The position numbers and the translations under genes were made by a program. A stretch of 64,000 nucleotides of DNA, taken from assembly GCF_042662125.1 (NCBI RefSeq), contig NZ_JBHSXL010000009.1:372001-436000 (forward strand), written 5' to 3'. Below, piece after piece: positions 7,288-17,100 of this stretch. The stretch comes from Halopenitus salinus (lineage in GTDB: Archaea; Halobacteriota; Halobacteria; Halobacteriales; Haloferacaceae). Each line of letters starts with the position of its first letter. Position 1 is the first letter of the stretch. Under the pieces are notes generated by a model. The model ran no database searches, had not been told where the DNA came from, and saw only the letters and a list, made by a program, of their open reading frames with translations.

Positions 7288-9435
7288 ATGCGCGGATCGG
7301 ACCGGGGGGAGGACGGAGGGGCGCGAGCGACGGGCGAACGAGTTCGCTCGCGAGCCCGCGGTTCGGCCGGCGCGGTCATCCTGGCCACGCTCCTCCTCGC
7401 GGCGGCGACGGTCGGTGGAGTATCGGTCGCTGGCGCCGCGAGCGACGGGGCGTCGAACGCGATCGACACGACGGATACGGGCGGATTTGAAACCGCCGCG
7501 GTCGCGGACTCGGATGCGATCCGGATCGAGAACGCGCTCCGACGGGTCGACCGCCCCGGGGAGTACGGCGTGAGGACCCGAGTGCGGATTCCGGACCGGG
7601 TGACCGAACTCCGGCTGGAGATCCCCGAGACCGCACGCGACGTGACGGGGACGGGATTCTCCCGCGAGAGCGAGACGACGTGGGTCTGGGACCGGGAGAC
7701 GTCGACCCCGCGGCTCTCCTACCGGATGCCCGCGAACCGCACCCGCGAGGACGCCGGACCGCTGGAGGGGGAAGGCGAGTACCTGTTCGTCGGGACCGGC
7801 GAGTGGGCGATCGTTCGGACGCCGGCGATCGGCGCCAGGTGGCGACAGACTGGCGACGAGTTACGCGTCACTCGCGAGAACGTCGTATCGGGCGAGGGCG
7901 CGGCGAGCGATCGAATGGCCTACCTCGGCCCGTACGAGGAACACGTCCACGAGGCGCACGGACAGCGGTTCCGGCTGATCGTTCCCGAGAGCGCGGAGCT
8001 GTCCGAGTCGCCGGCGGAGATCCACGCGTCGCTCGAGCACGCCTCGGGAGCGCTCCGGATCGGCGACCGCGACGGGACCGTGTTCGTGATCGCCGCCCCG
8101 ACGTCGGAGGTCGGCTGGAGCGTTCGCGGGCTCCAGACCGGGCCGGCGGACATGTGGGTCCGCGACCTGGAAGGGACGGACACGGCGACCAACGTCTGGG
8201 TCCACGAGTACGTCCACACGCGACAGGGCTACGCCGAGGCCCCCTCGGGACGGTGGATCACGGAGGCGTCAGCGAGCTACTACGCCGCCCTGTTGACCCT
8301 CGAGCGCGGCGGGGTCGACTTCGAGTCGTTCCGCCGCGTGCTCGAACGCGGCGAACGCGACCCGCAGGCGAGCTCCGTCCTCTCGCGGCCGGACACCTGG
8401 CGGAACGCCGCCGAGTACACGAAGGGGGCGCTCGTCACCGGCGAGATCGACCGACGAATGCGCCTCGCGACCGACGGTCAGGAGACGACCGCGACCGTCC
8501 TCCGGCGGCTCAACGCACGGGAGGACCCGATAGAGAACGACGACGTGCTCGGGTACGTCCGGGAAGCGGCCGGACGTGAGGTCCGCGACGAGGCCGAGCG
8601 GCTGACGACCACGGAGGCTGCCCCGACGGCGTGGGATCGACGCGCCCACGACGAGGCGTTCGGACGGCTACCGGCGCGGATCGCGGTCTCGATCGACGAT
8701 CCGGACGCGGTTCGCGCGACCGGCGAGTACCGCGGTCGGGCGATCGATCGCGAGCCCGCGACGCTCGTTCCCGGCGAAACGCTGCAAGTCCGCGTGCGCG
8801 TCTCGAACGTCGGCGGGACGGCCGGCGAGTACGACCTCGAAATGCGCGTCGATGGCGAAACCGTAGCGACCCGGGAGGGGGAACTCGACGCGAACGAGTC
8901 GACCGTCGAATCCTTCGAGCACGCGTTCGCCGAGCGCGGCGACCACGAGGTCTCGGTCGCCGGCGATCGGATCACGGTATCGGTCGTCGAGCCGGCGACG
9001 CCCCGGGTTCGGGACCTCACCGTGGCGCCGGATCGAGTCACGGCCGGCGAGCCGATTCGCGTGAGCGCGACCGTCGAGAATCCCGAGTCGGTTCCCGCTC
9101 GCGGCGAGTTCGCGTTGTCGGTGAACGGCGAGACCGCGGAGACTCACGAGGTGCTCCTCGACGCGAACGAGACGACCACGGTCGAGTCGACCGTGACGCC
9201 GACCGATCCCGGGGAGGCGACGATCGCGTTCGGGGAGGCGCGCGCGACGGTGGCGGTCGATCCCGCGGCCACGACCGCCGGTTCGGGATCGGGCGGGACG
9301 GCCGACGACGGGGGTGGAGCGACCAACGACGGACCGACGGACGAACGAACGCCGGGATTCCTCGGCGTTCACGCGCTCGTTGCGCTCCTGCTCGCTATCG
9401 CGCTCGTGGGGGCTCGGGTTCGAGGGGCAGGATGA
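7288..9435 (+). CDS. Secreted HExxH (gluzincin-like) protein with CARDB-type domains and a PGF-CTERM-like anchor
   Basis: A 715-residue exported protein. Residues 30-55 form a hydrophobic signal region after a basic N-terminus. A peptidase-like domain carries HEYVH at 306-310 and, in WITEASASYY, a downstream Glu at about 326. This is the zinc-ligand pattern of gluzincins and resembles M61/M1 peptidases. Two adhesin-like beta domains of the CARDB type follow (about 480-570 and 575-660), then an acidic Gly/Thr linker. The C-terminus TPGF plus a hydrophobic helix and basic end resembles the PGF-CTERM signal processed by archaeosortase A. A cell-surface metallopeptidase is inferred; activity is not proven. 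Transcribed alone. Confidence 0.75.
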   Translation: MRGSDRGEDGGARATGERVRSRARGSAGAVILATLLLAAATVGGVSVAGAASDGASNAIDTTDTGGFETAAVADSDAIRIENALRRVDRPGEYGVRTRVRIPDRVTELRLEIPETARDVTGTGFSRESETTWVWDRETSTPRLSYRMPANRTREDAGPLEGEGEYLFVGTGEWAIVRTPAIGARWRQTGDELRVTRENVVSGEGAASDRMAYLGPYEEHVHEAHGQRFRLIVPESAELSESPAEIHASLEHASGALRIGDRDGTVFVIAAPTSEVGWSVRGLQTGPADMWVRDLEGTDTATNVWVHEYVHTRQGYAEAPSGRWITEASASYYAALLTLERGGVDFESFRRVLERGERDPQASSVLSRPDTWRNAAEYTKGALVTGEIDRRMRLATDGQETTATVLRRLNAREDPIENDDVLGYVREAAGREVRDEAERLTTTEAAPTAWDRRAHDEAFGRLPARIAVSIDDPDAVRATGEYRGRAIDREPATLVPGETLQVRVRVSNVGGTAGEYDLEMRVDGETVATREGELDANESTVESFEHAFAERGDHEVSVAGDRITVSVVEPATPRVRDLTVAPDRVTAGEPIRVSATVENPESVPARGEFALSVNGETAETHEVLLDANETTTVESTVTPTDPGEATIAFGEARATVAVDPAATTAGSGSGGTADDGGGATNDGPTDERTPGFLGVHALVALLLAIALVGARVRGAG

Positions 9436-9513
9436 AGTTCGACAACGGGGGAGCGGTTCGACGGGGAGTGGGGATCGGCGAGGGAATGAGGGTTCCGCGG
9501 GAAAATCCCCGGA

Positions 9514-9993
9514 TCAAAACGGGGCTTCCGGGCCCTCGTCGTCGGGGACGGCTTCGTCACCGCCCGAGGAGGTCGAACTCGCCTCGGTCGTGGGCTCCAA
9601 AGGCCCCTCCCAGGCGTCCAGGCCGCCGCGGAGATTCTCCACGCGGGCGTCCGCCGTGCCCGCGTACGATTCGATCAGGGCGGCGGCCTGCCGACTCGAG
9701 ACGCCGTGGGGACAGACGGTCACGATCCGGTCTGCACCCTCCAGTTCCGCGACCCGCGTGGTGAGTTCCGGAAACGGGATGTTCCGGCTGCCGGGGATGT
9801 GTCCGCGATCGAAGTCGCGTCGCGACCGGATGTCGACGATCGTCGGCGGATCCTCCCGTCCATCACCATCCTCGCCTCCATTCCCGCTCCCGTCTCCATC
9901 CTCGCCTCCATTCCCGCTCCCGTCTCCATCCTCGCCGCCGTGTCCGTCCCGGAGGAGGGCTGCGAGATCTTCGGGATCGATATCCGCGACCAT
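9514..9993 (-). CDS. Rhodanese-like sulfurtransferase with an internal repeat insertion
   Basis: A 159-residue single rhodanese domain. It shows the start pattern (IDPEDLAALL), the VDIRSRRDFDRGHIPGSRNIP segment, an active-site loop CPHGVSS with the catalytic Cys at 94, and the closing LRGGLDAWEG. Such proteins carry a Cys persulfide in sulfur transfer. Between the first helix and the VDIR strand lies a Gly/Asp/Glu insert made of GGEDGDGSGN repeats. The C-terminal tail is disordered and acidic. The gene starts immediately after the cupin stop codon with no spacing, so the pair is probably one mRNA. Confidence 0.88.
   Translation of the reverse strand: MVADIDPEDLAALLRDGHGGEDGDGSGNGGEDGDGSGNGGEDGDGREDPPTIVDIRSRRDFDRGHIPGSRNIPFPELTTRVAELEGADRIVTVCPHGVSSRQAAALIESYAGTADARVENLRGGLDAWEGPLEPTTEASSTSSGGDEAVPDDEGPEAPF
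9866..9940. repeat. 30-base tandem repeat inside the rhodanese gene
   Basis: Two exact 30-base units (9866-9895 and 9896-9925) and part of a third. They keep the reading frame and encode GGEDGDGSGN repeats in a surface loop of the rhodanese domain. In-frame repeats like this can gain or lose copies by slippage without breaking the protein. Confidence 0.85.
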
Positions 9994-10320
9994 CTACGGG
10001 AGCGGACAGAGGCTCGCCGTGAGCACGGCTCGCTCGTCGGTCTCGTTTTCGGCGCCGTGGACGTCGCCGCGCTCGTTGTGTACGACGGCGGGTGCCTCGA
10101 GGCGTTCGCGCGCGCCGTTTCGGATCACCGTCGGCGACCCCTCGAGCACGTGGAACACGTTGGTGGAATCGGCGTGTTCGTGCGGGTCGATCGCGGCGTC
10201 GGGAGCGAGCACGAAGGCCTTGACGAGGACGTCGTCGGTGACGACGACCTCGGCGGTTTCGACCTCCCCGCGGGCGGGATCAAGGTCGGCGATCGCGTCG
10301 GCGTATCGATCGAGACTCAT
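9994..10320 (-). CDS. Cupin domain protein
   Basis: A 108-residue single-domain cupin. The metal-binding motifs are recognisable: DPHEHADSTNVFHVLEG (first motif, with His residues and a Glu) and a second, weaker motif around APAVVHNERGDVHGAEN. Small cupins can be isomerases, dioxygenases or sensors; the substrate cannot be inferred. It is the first gene of a two-gene unit with the rhodanese. The ATG at 10320 fits the size of the fold. Confidence 0.8.
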   Translation of the reverse strand: MSLDRYADAIADLDPARGEVETAEVVVTDDVLVKAFVLAPDAAIDPHEHADSTNVFHVLEGSPTVIRNGARERLEAPAVVHNERGDVHGAENETDERAVLTASLCPLP

Positions 10321-10463
10321 GGACGTCCCTCGGCGACGGAGCCGTATGAAGTGAACGAACCCGTCGGTGGCGGATCGGGGATACGTCTGTGGCGAATCGA
10401 GGACGCGTCGGTTCGGAACGGAAACGCGTCGGTGGCGGGTCGAGGACGCGTCGAAAACGGGAG

Positions 10464-10618
10464 TGGCCGGGGCGGGCTCCGAACCCGCGATCTCCGCATC
10501 GCCCAGGTTCGAGGCTCGGCGGGCCCCGACGGGGTCGCGGACGCTTCCAAGGCGAGTGCCGCACCGAAGCTGCGAAACCCTATGAGTGCGGCGCTATGTC
10601 CAGCTAAGCCACCCGGCC
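10464..10618 (-). tRNA. Elongator tRNA-Met (CAT) with an intron
   Basis: On the minus strand the acceptor GGCCGGG (10618-10612) pairs perfectly with CCCGGCC (10471-10465). The T arm is GCGGG TTCGGAG CCCGC, and the anticodon stem CCGCA pairs with TGCGG. The anticodon CAT is at 10584-10582. About 81 bases (10580-10500) interrupt the anticodon loop after position 37, the canonical archaeal intron site. An intron in elongator tRNA-Met is known in other haloarchaea. The exact splice points are inferred from the loop size. CCA is not encoded. Confidence 0.92.
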
Positions 10619-10854
10619 TCACCTCCACCTACCGTGATGGGACCCTTTAAGCTTCCCATCTTCCGGCGGTTTGGCACCCGCGATCACGGTCGATGCGGAC
10701 GATCGTTCGAAGTCACGACGCCCGTCCGCGGCGTCGAATGAACCCGTGGATCGGCCGATTTCGGGGTCGAACCGGCGGATCGACGACGGATCCGCGCTCG
10801 AAGACGCGGCTCGGACCCGCGGATTTATACTCCGGGCGACGGATTCGTCTTCCA

Positions 10855-11910
10855 ATGAGTCTTCCCGATCTGCTCGCATCCGCCGTCGGCGAGGGGGACG
10901 TCGTCGCGACCGTCGATCTCGGCGGCGAGGACGTCCTCGCGGTGACGGCCGACCGAACGCTCATCTACCGCGCCGACGGGCTCCTCTCGGACGAATCGAT
11001 CGAGGAGTACCCACACGGTGCAGAGCGGATCGACGTCTCCGAGGGGCGACGCAAGACGACGTTCACGCTCGATTACGGCCTCGACGGCGAGGAGACCGTG
11101 ACGGTGCCAGCAAAGCGGACCGACGACGCCCTCCATCCGCTGCTCGCCGGCGTCCTCTCGGCCGCGGACGTGACGGACCCGGGCGAGTCGGTGCTTCGAA
11201 CGTTCCGGTTCTCCGAACTCACGCTCATCATCACGAGCGATCGGGTCGTCAAACACGTCGGATCGGTCGTCTGGGACGACGAGTTCGAGGAGTTCCACTA
11301 CGGCGACGTCGTCGACCTCGGCTTCGAGGAGGGGACGGTCGCGACGTCGATCGTGTTGACCCTCGATGGACGCCAGGAGCGGTTCAAGGCGCCCAACGAG
11401 TCGGCCCGGTCGGTCAAGGAAACCCTGAGCGAGGCGGTCTGTGCCTACCACGACGTCGAGAGCGTGGCCGAGCTTCGCGCGCTTCGAGAGGAGGAGGCGG
11501 CCGAGGAGGCGGCCGCCGAGGAGGCCGCGACCGCCTCGAGTTCGACCGACTTCGGCGAGGGCCCGGACCCGCTCTCGCCGTCGCCCTCGACCGAGGCCAG
11601 CTCGGAGGCGTCGACGGCGATGGAGGCGCCGCTCGAGGAGGCATCCGGCGGCACGGACGACGACGCCGACCCGCTCGCCGCCGGCGCGTCGGAGGTCACG
11701 AACGGGTCGGGGGCCGCAGGTGACGGCGAACGAAGCGGCGGCGACGCGGCGTTCGGCGATACGGGGTTCGAGCCCGCCGGCCTCGAGGACGACGCGCTCG
11801 CGGCCGAGATCGAGGCGTTGCGCGAGACCGTCGAGGCCCAGGGCGAACGGATCGACAGACAGGCGGAGCTCATCGACCAGCTGATCGAGGAGCTGCGACG
11901 CGGCCGGTGA
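10855..11910 (+). CDS. Conserved haloarchaeal protein with PH-like N-terminus and C-terminal coiled coil
   Basis: A 351-residue acidic cytoplasmic protein of unknown function, similar in layout to the family I recall as DUF7115. Residues 1-190 contain two beta-rich segments (VVATVDLGGEDVLAVTADRTLIY and ELTLIITSDRVVKHVG) that resemble PH-like/YdjM-type repeats. A low-complexity Glu/Ala/Ser/Asp region spans about 205-310, and the last 35 residues form a coiled coil (EIEALRETVEAQGERIDRQAELIDQ in two turns). The TATA element ggatttatac at 10821-10830 lies about 27 bases before the ATG at 10855, supporting a leaderless start there and not at upstream starts. Confidence 0.7.
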   Translation: MSLPDLLASAVGEGDVVATVDLGGEDVLAVTADRTLIYRADGLLSDESIEEYPHGAERIDVSEGRRKTTFTLDYGLDGEETVTVPAKRTDDALHPLLAGVLSAADVTDPGESVLRTFRFSELTLIITSDRVVKHVGSVVWDDEFEEFHYGDVVDLGFEEGTVATSIVLTLDGRQERFKAPNESARSVKETLSEAVCAYHDVESVAELRALREEEAAEEAAAEEAATASSSTDFGEGPDPLSPSPSTEASSEASTAMEAPLEEASGGTDDDADPLAAGASEVTNGSGAAGDGERSGGDAAFGDTGFEPAGLEDDALAAEIEALRETVEAQGERIDRQAELIDQLIEELRRGR

Positions 11911-11961
11911 TCCCCGGGGATCCCGCCCGCGACTCGCGACCGGTGTCCGCCGCTCCCGCGT

Positions 11962-12375
11962 TCACGACTCCCGACCGGTGACCTTGCGGACGCACGAGGA
12001 GCCGAACGGCCCGAGCTCGCCGGCGGACAGGCGGACGAAGTGGCCGGTCGAGATGGAGGCGCCACAGCGGCGGCACTCGAAGTCCCCCTCGCGTTCTACG
12101 ATCTGTTGGTCGAAGGAGACGTAGGTCCCGCCGCGGCGTATCAGAAGCCGGCCGTCCTCGCGGGCGATGATCCCGCGTTTCTCCGCGGCATCGAGGATCT
12201 CCCTCGTGAGCGAGGGGCTCTCCGTAACGGTCTCGATCCGGTCGACCGCCGCGGAGAGGGAAAGCGACTCGTCCTCGAGGTGGGCGAGAAGCTCGATCCC
12301 GACCTCGCGTTTCTGCTCGCGAGTGCGGGCGGCATCGTCGTCGACCCCGTTCGAGCCGTCGCGCGGATCGCTCAT
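11962..12375 (-). CDS. Small winged-helix-like protein with C-terminal zinc site (DUF5830-like)
   Basis: A 137-residue protein. Residues 22-85 look helical and winged-helix-like (LLAHLEDESLSLSAAVDRIETVT, then ILDAAEKRGIIAREDG). A C-terminal part holds CRRCGAS and GSSC, which together could bind one zinc ion. The conserved end GPFGSSCVRKVTGRE matches the haloarchaeal family I recall as DUF5830. Function unknown; nucleic-acid binding is plausible from the fold and the zinc site. It is divergent from the TVP38-like gene. Confidence 0.7.
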   Translation of the reverse strand: MSDPRDGSNGVDDDAARTREQKREVGIELLAHLEDESLSLSAAVDRIETVTESPSLTREILDAAEKRGIIAREDGRLLIRRGGTYVSFDQQIVEREGDFECRRCGASISTGHFVRLSAGELGPFGSSCVRKVTGRES

Positions 12376-12473
12376 CGTTCACCGGATTCGACGGGCACGC
12401 CCATAAGCCGGCGGGATCGATCGACGAAGGCGCCTCCACAAGGCGTTTATCGGTCGACCGGATAGTCGGTCGC

Positions 12474-13124
12474 GTGAAGCGCCGCCTCGCCGCCGGGATC
12501 GCCGTTTGCGTCGCCGTCGCGACGGCGGCGTGGGTCACGTCACCGGCCGCGGTCGTCGCCCCGCTCGAGCGGCTCGCCGGCGCGCCGATCGCCTTCGGGC
12601 TGGCGCTCCTCGCGCTCGCCGCAGTGCGGCCGTTTCTCGCGCTCCCGACCACGCTCCTGGCCGTCGGCGTCGGGTACGGCTACGGCTGGTCCGGCGTTCC
12701 CCTCGGGGTCGTTCTGTTGACGCTCACGGCGATCCCGCCGTACGCCCTTTCCCGGGCGGGATGGCGGGGGACGAACGGCCGGATCGTCCGGACCGGCGAG
12801 CGGGTCGTCGATCTGACCGGCGGGACCCGCGCCGTGGTCGCGAGCCGATTCCTGCCGCTGCCCTCCGATGCGGTCTCGGTCGGGGCGGGCGTCTCACGGG
12901 TCGACCTCCGGCCGTTCCTCCTCGGCACCGCGATCGGCGAGACGCCGTGGGTCGTCGCCGGGGTCGCGATCGGCGTCTCCACCGACCGACTGCTCGCGGG
13001 CGACGCGTCGGCGCTCGATCCGGCCCTGCTCGTCGGGATGGTCGGGGTCGCGGCGCTGTTGCTGTCGGGACCGTGCTACAGGGCGTACACGGAGGGGTCG
13101 GGCCGGTCGACCGAACCCCTTTGA
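12474..13124 (+). CDS. TVP38/TMEM64 (VTT/DedA-like) membrane protein
   Basis: A 216-residue integral membrane protein with about five hydrophobic helices. It carries the VTT-domain pattern: a central LPTTLLAVGVGYGYGWSGVPLG segment, a re-entrant loop region and VVASRFLPLPSDAVSVGAGVSRVDLRPFLLGTAIGETPW. Members of this family move or scramble lipids or support membrane homeostasis; the exact role here is unknown. The GTG at 12474 is chosen because a TATA-like gtttatc (12446-12452) lies about 27 bases upstream, as for a leaderless mRNA. Confidence 0.82.
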   Translation: MKRRLAAGIAVCVAVATAAWVTSPAAVVAPLERLAGAPIAFGLALLALAAVRPFLALPTTLLAVGVGYGYGWSGVPLGVVLLTLTAIPPYALSRAGWRGTNGRIVRTGERVVDLTGGTRAVVASRFLPLPSDAVSVGAGVSRVDLRPFLLGTAIGETPWVVAGVAIGVSTDRLLAGDASALDPALLVGMVGVAALLLSGPCYRAYTEGSGRSTEPL

Positions 13125-13141
13125 GAGAACCCCTTTGAGAC

Positions 13142-14056
13142 TTACGCGAGGTGCTCGCGGATGGCGGCGACGACGCGACCGGGCCGCTCGTGGACGATCC
13201 AGTGGCCCGCGTCGTGGACCTCGAGGAGCCGCCCGTCGGTACAGCGCTCGACGCTGGCCGCGGCCATCGACCGCCGGAGGAACTCATCCTCGACACCCCA
13301 GATCACGAGCGTCGGGACCTCGACGGTCGGCGAAGCCGCGACGGGGCGCTCCCGGACGACCGCACGGTACCAGTTCACCATCGCGGAGAAGGCGCCTGGA
13401 CGCGACCACGCGCGTCGGTATCGATCGAAATCGCGGGCGTCGAACGTCCCCGGGCGACTCGAATGCCGCATACCGTTGACGATCGGCGCCCAGTCGCCGA
13501 CCCGGGCGACGCGTTCGGGCAGACGGGGGATCTGGAAGGCGAGGAAGTACCAGCTCTTCAGCCGCTGTCGCCAGGAACCGCGGAGCGTCCGCTCGAAGAC
13601 GGTCGGGTGCGGGACGTTGACCGCGACGAGTCGGCGGAGCCGCTCGGGGCGATGGATCGCGAGCCACCAGCCGACCGCGGCGCCCCAGTCGTGACCGACG
13701 ACGGCGGCCGTCTCGCGGTCGTACGCGTCGATCAGCTCCGTGACGTCACGGGCCAGTTCGTCGAGTCGATAGGCCGCGATCCGGTCCGGTTTCCCGCTCA
13801 GGTTGTAGCCGCGCTGGTCGGGAACGACGACGCGGAATCCGGCCTCGGCGAGCGGCGCGATCGCCTCGTGCCAGCCGTACCAGAACTCCGGGAATCCGTG
13901 GAGGAGGACGCACAGCTCGCCGTCCGCGGGACCGGCCTCCACGACGTGGAGGCGAACGCCGTTCGCGTCGACGAACCGTGACTCGCCGGGGACGGACTCC
14001 GGGATCTCGTCGTCCGGCGGGGACGGGCCGTCAGCCGACCGCGGCGGGCTCGACAT
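13142..14056 (-). CDS. Alpha/beta hydrolase, epoxide hydrolase / haloalkane dehalogenase-like
   Basis: A 304-residue alpha/beta hydrolase. Visible landmarks are the oxyanion loop HGFPEFWYGWHE, the nucleophile elbow GHDWGA, which uses Asp rather than Ser as in epoxide hydrolases and dehalogenases, a cap domain with paired aromatic residues (about 150-215), the acid in VIWGVEDEF, and the catalytic His in DAGHWIVHE. Hydrolysis of an epoxide or related substrate is inferred. The start at 14056 is the ATG before the acidic N-terminal segment. Upstream in-frame sequence belongs to the antisense of carB. Confidence 0.85.
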   Translation of the reverse strand: MSSPPRSADGPSPPDDEIPESVPGESRFVDANGVRLHVVEAGPADGELCVLLHGFPEFWYGWHEAIAPLAEAGFRVVVPDQRGYNLSGKPDRIAAYRLDELARDVTELIDAYDRETAAVVGHDWGAAVGWWLAIHRPERLRRLVAVNVPHPTVFERTLRGSWRQRLKSWYFLAFQIPRLPERVARVGDWAPIVNGMRHSSRPGTFDARDFDRYRRAWSRPGAFSAMVNWYRAVVRERPVAASPTVEVPTLVIWGVEDEFLRRSMAAASVERCTDGRLLEVHDAGHWIVHERPGRVVAAIREHLA

Positions 14057-14169
14057 GGTCGTGACTACGACGGCGAGGTCGGGTAACGTCTTCGACGCTC
14101 GAGAGAAGTCGACAACGGCAGTCGGACGCGGGAGGTCGATGGCGGCGGTCCGCCGGAGAACGTCGTTTC

Positions 14170-17100
14170 CTACTCCCCGGCGCCCCAGTCGGCGACGCGC
14201 TTCGGGCGGTCGGAGACCGCGAGGACGTCGAGGTCGTCGTTCGCGTGCGCGAGCGCCTCGAGGGCGGCCTTCGCGCTGGCCGGGGTGGAGAAGTAGGTGA
14301 TCTCCTCCTCGACGGCCACCTCGAGCAGGTCGCGCTGGCGGGAGACGATCAGGTCGAGTTCGCCGGCGCGGGCCGCCTCGATCAGGTCTGTCGCCGTCGA
14401 CAGCTCGAAGTGCTCGGCGAAGCCGTCGACGAGCGCCTCGCCCGCCTCGGTGTCCGGATCGGGGAACTCCTCGGCGGAGAGGTCGACGACGGCGGTCCCC
14501 GATTCGGGGATCGGCTTGCCGGTCGCGTCCTGGGCCTTGTCGTAGGCCTTCCCGAAGGAGGTCGCGGTGCCCATCACCTCGCCGGTCGACTTCATCTCGG
14601 GGCCGAGGCGCGGATCCGAACCGGGCAGGCGGTCGAACGGGAGCACGACCTCCTTCACGCTCAGGTGTTCGGGGATCTGTTCGTCGACGTCGAGGTCGGC
14701 GAGGGTCTCGCCGGCCATCACCTTCGCCGCGATCTTCGCGATCGGGACGCCGGTCGCCTTCGAGACGAACGGGACCGTCCGCGAGGAGCGCGGGTTCGCC
14801 TCGAGCACGTAGACGGTGGAGTCCGCCTCGGGGTCGTGGACGCCGGTCACGGCGAGCTGGACGTTCAACAGGCCGACCGTGTCGAGCGCGGTCGCGATCT
14901 CCTCGGTCACCTCGCGGACCCGCTCGAGGGTGTCCGCGGACAGCGAGCGCGGCGGGATCATGCACGCGGAGTCACCGGAGTGGACGCCCGCGCTCTCGAC
15001 GTGTTCCATCACGCCGCCGATCAGGACGTCCTCGCCGTCCGAGACGGCGTCGACGTCCAGCTCGACCGCGTCGTCGAGGAACTGGTCGATGAGGATCGGC
15101 TTGTCCGGCGAGACGCGGACGGCCTCCTCGATGTACTGCTCGAGTTCGGCGTCGTCCTCGACGACGCGCATCGCGCGGCCGCCGAGCACGTAGGAGGGAC
15201 GCACGAGGACCGGGTAGCCGATGCCGTGGGCCAACTCGAGCGCCTCCTCGCGGCTCGTCGCGGTACCGCCGGCGGGCTGGGCGATGCCGAGGTCGTCCAT
15301 CAGCTCGTTGAAGCGGTCGCGGTCCTCCGCGAGGTCCATCGCCTCGACGGAGGTGCCGACGATCTCGCAGTCGAGGTCGCGACGATCGAGTTCCGCCTCG
15401 AGCGGCTCGCCGACGTTGACGGAGGTCTGCCCGCCGAACTGGACCATCACGCCGTCCGCGTCGGTGGCCTCGACGACGTCCGCGACCTCCTCGGCGGTGA
15501 TCGGCTCGAAGAAGAGCCCGTCGGAGGTGTCGTAGTCGGTCGAGACGGTCTCGGGGTTGTTGTTGACCACGTGCGCGTCGATGCCCATCTCGCGGAGCGC
15601 GCGCACCGCGTGGACCGCACAGTAGTCGAACTCGACGCCCTGGCCGATGCGGATCGGCCCGCCGCCGATGACGACCACGCTCTCGACGTCGGGGTCGATC
15701 TGCTCGAGCTCGCCGTAGTCCGTCTCCCCGCTTCCGGCCTCGACGCCGGCGAGGTACTCGGGGAGACGCGCGGAGTAGTAGTACGGCGTCGATGCCTCGA
15801 ACTCGCCCGCACAGGTGTCGACCTGCTTGAACGTGCGGTTCGGCGTCGTCGATTCGACCTCCTCGACCGAGACGGGCTGTACGCTCCCGCCGTCCGTGGA
15901 GGTCGTCTTCGGCTCGACATCGGCCGGCGCCTCGGGGGAGGCCGCGTCGGCGATCTCCGCGTCGGTGAAGCCGGCGATCGCGGCGTCCGTGAACTCGCCG
16001 TGTTTCGCGCCCTCGTGGGCGTCCGCGATACGCTTGAACCGCTCGACGTACCACTCCTTGATGCCCGTGAGTTCACACACGTCCTCGACCGTGTAGCCGC
16101 GCGAGAACGCCTCGAAGATCGCGTAGGGACGGTCCGGCGTCGGCGACTCCAGGTAGTCCGCTTCGAGGGTCTCGTCGTCGACGTCGACCCAGTCGACGGC
16201 GGGGTCGTACTCCGAGGAGCGAAGCGCCTTGAGCATGCTCTCCTCGAAGGTCCGGCCGATGGACATCGCCTCGCCGGTCGACTTCATGGCCGTGCCGAGC
16301 TCGAAGTCGACGTCGTCGAACTTGTCGATGGGCCACCGCGGCACCTTCGTCACCACGTAGTCGATGGCCGGCTCGAAGGCGGCGGTCGTCTCGCCCGTGA
16401 TCTCGTTTTCGATCTCGTGGAGCCGCTTGCCGAGCGCGACCTTCGCCGTGACGCGGGCGATCGGGTAGCCGGTCGCCTTCGAGGCCAGCGCGGACGAACG
16501 GGAGACGCGCGGGTTCACCTCGACGACGCGGTACTCGCCGCCGGGCGTGCCGTCGTCGCGCCAGGCGAACTGGATGTTACAGCCGCCCTGGATGCCAAGC
16601 TCGCGGATGACGCCGAGCGCGGCGTCGCGCATCTCCTGGTGACCGTCGTCGGGGATGACCTGTGAGGGGGTCACGACCGTCGACTCGCCGGTGTGGATGC
16701 CCATCGGGTCGATGTTCTCCATGTTGCAGATGATGATACACGAGTCGTCGGCGTCGCGCATCACCTCGTACTCGAGTTCGACCCAGCCGGCGATGGACTC
16801 GGTGATGAGCACCTCGCTGTTGCGCGAGAGGCGAAGCCCCTTGCGGACGCGGTCGACGAGCTCGTCGAACTCCTCGACGACGCCCGAACCGGAGCCGCCG
16901 AGCGTGTAGGTCGTCCGGGAGATGACCGGCAGGCCGCCGACGTGGTCGACGGCGTCGCTGACGCGCTCGCGGAACGCCTCCTCGTCGAAGTCGGTGAGCG
17001 ACTCGCCCTCGCCCAGCGAGATGGTCGTCGATTTGGGCACCGGCTGGCCGATGTTCTCCATGCGCTGGCGGAAGAGGTCGCGGTCCTCGGTGGCGTAGAT

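Noticed and set aside
14245..16665. An 806-codon ORF on the plus strand, opposite carB
   Set aside because: It is the antisense of a well-conserved gene. High GC with few stop codons gives long false ORFs, and the product is low-complexity Arg/Gly/Asp/Val.
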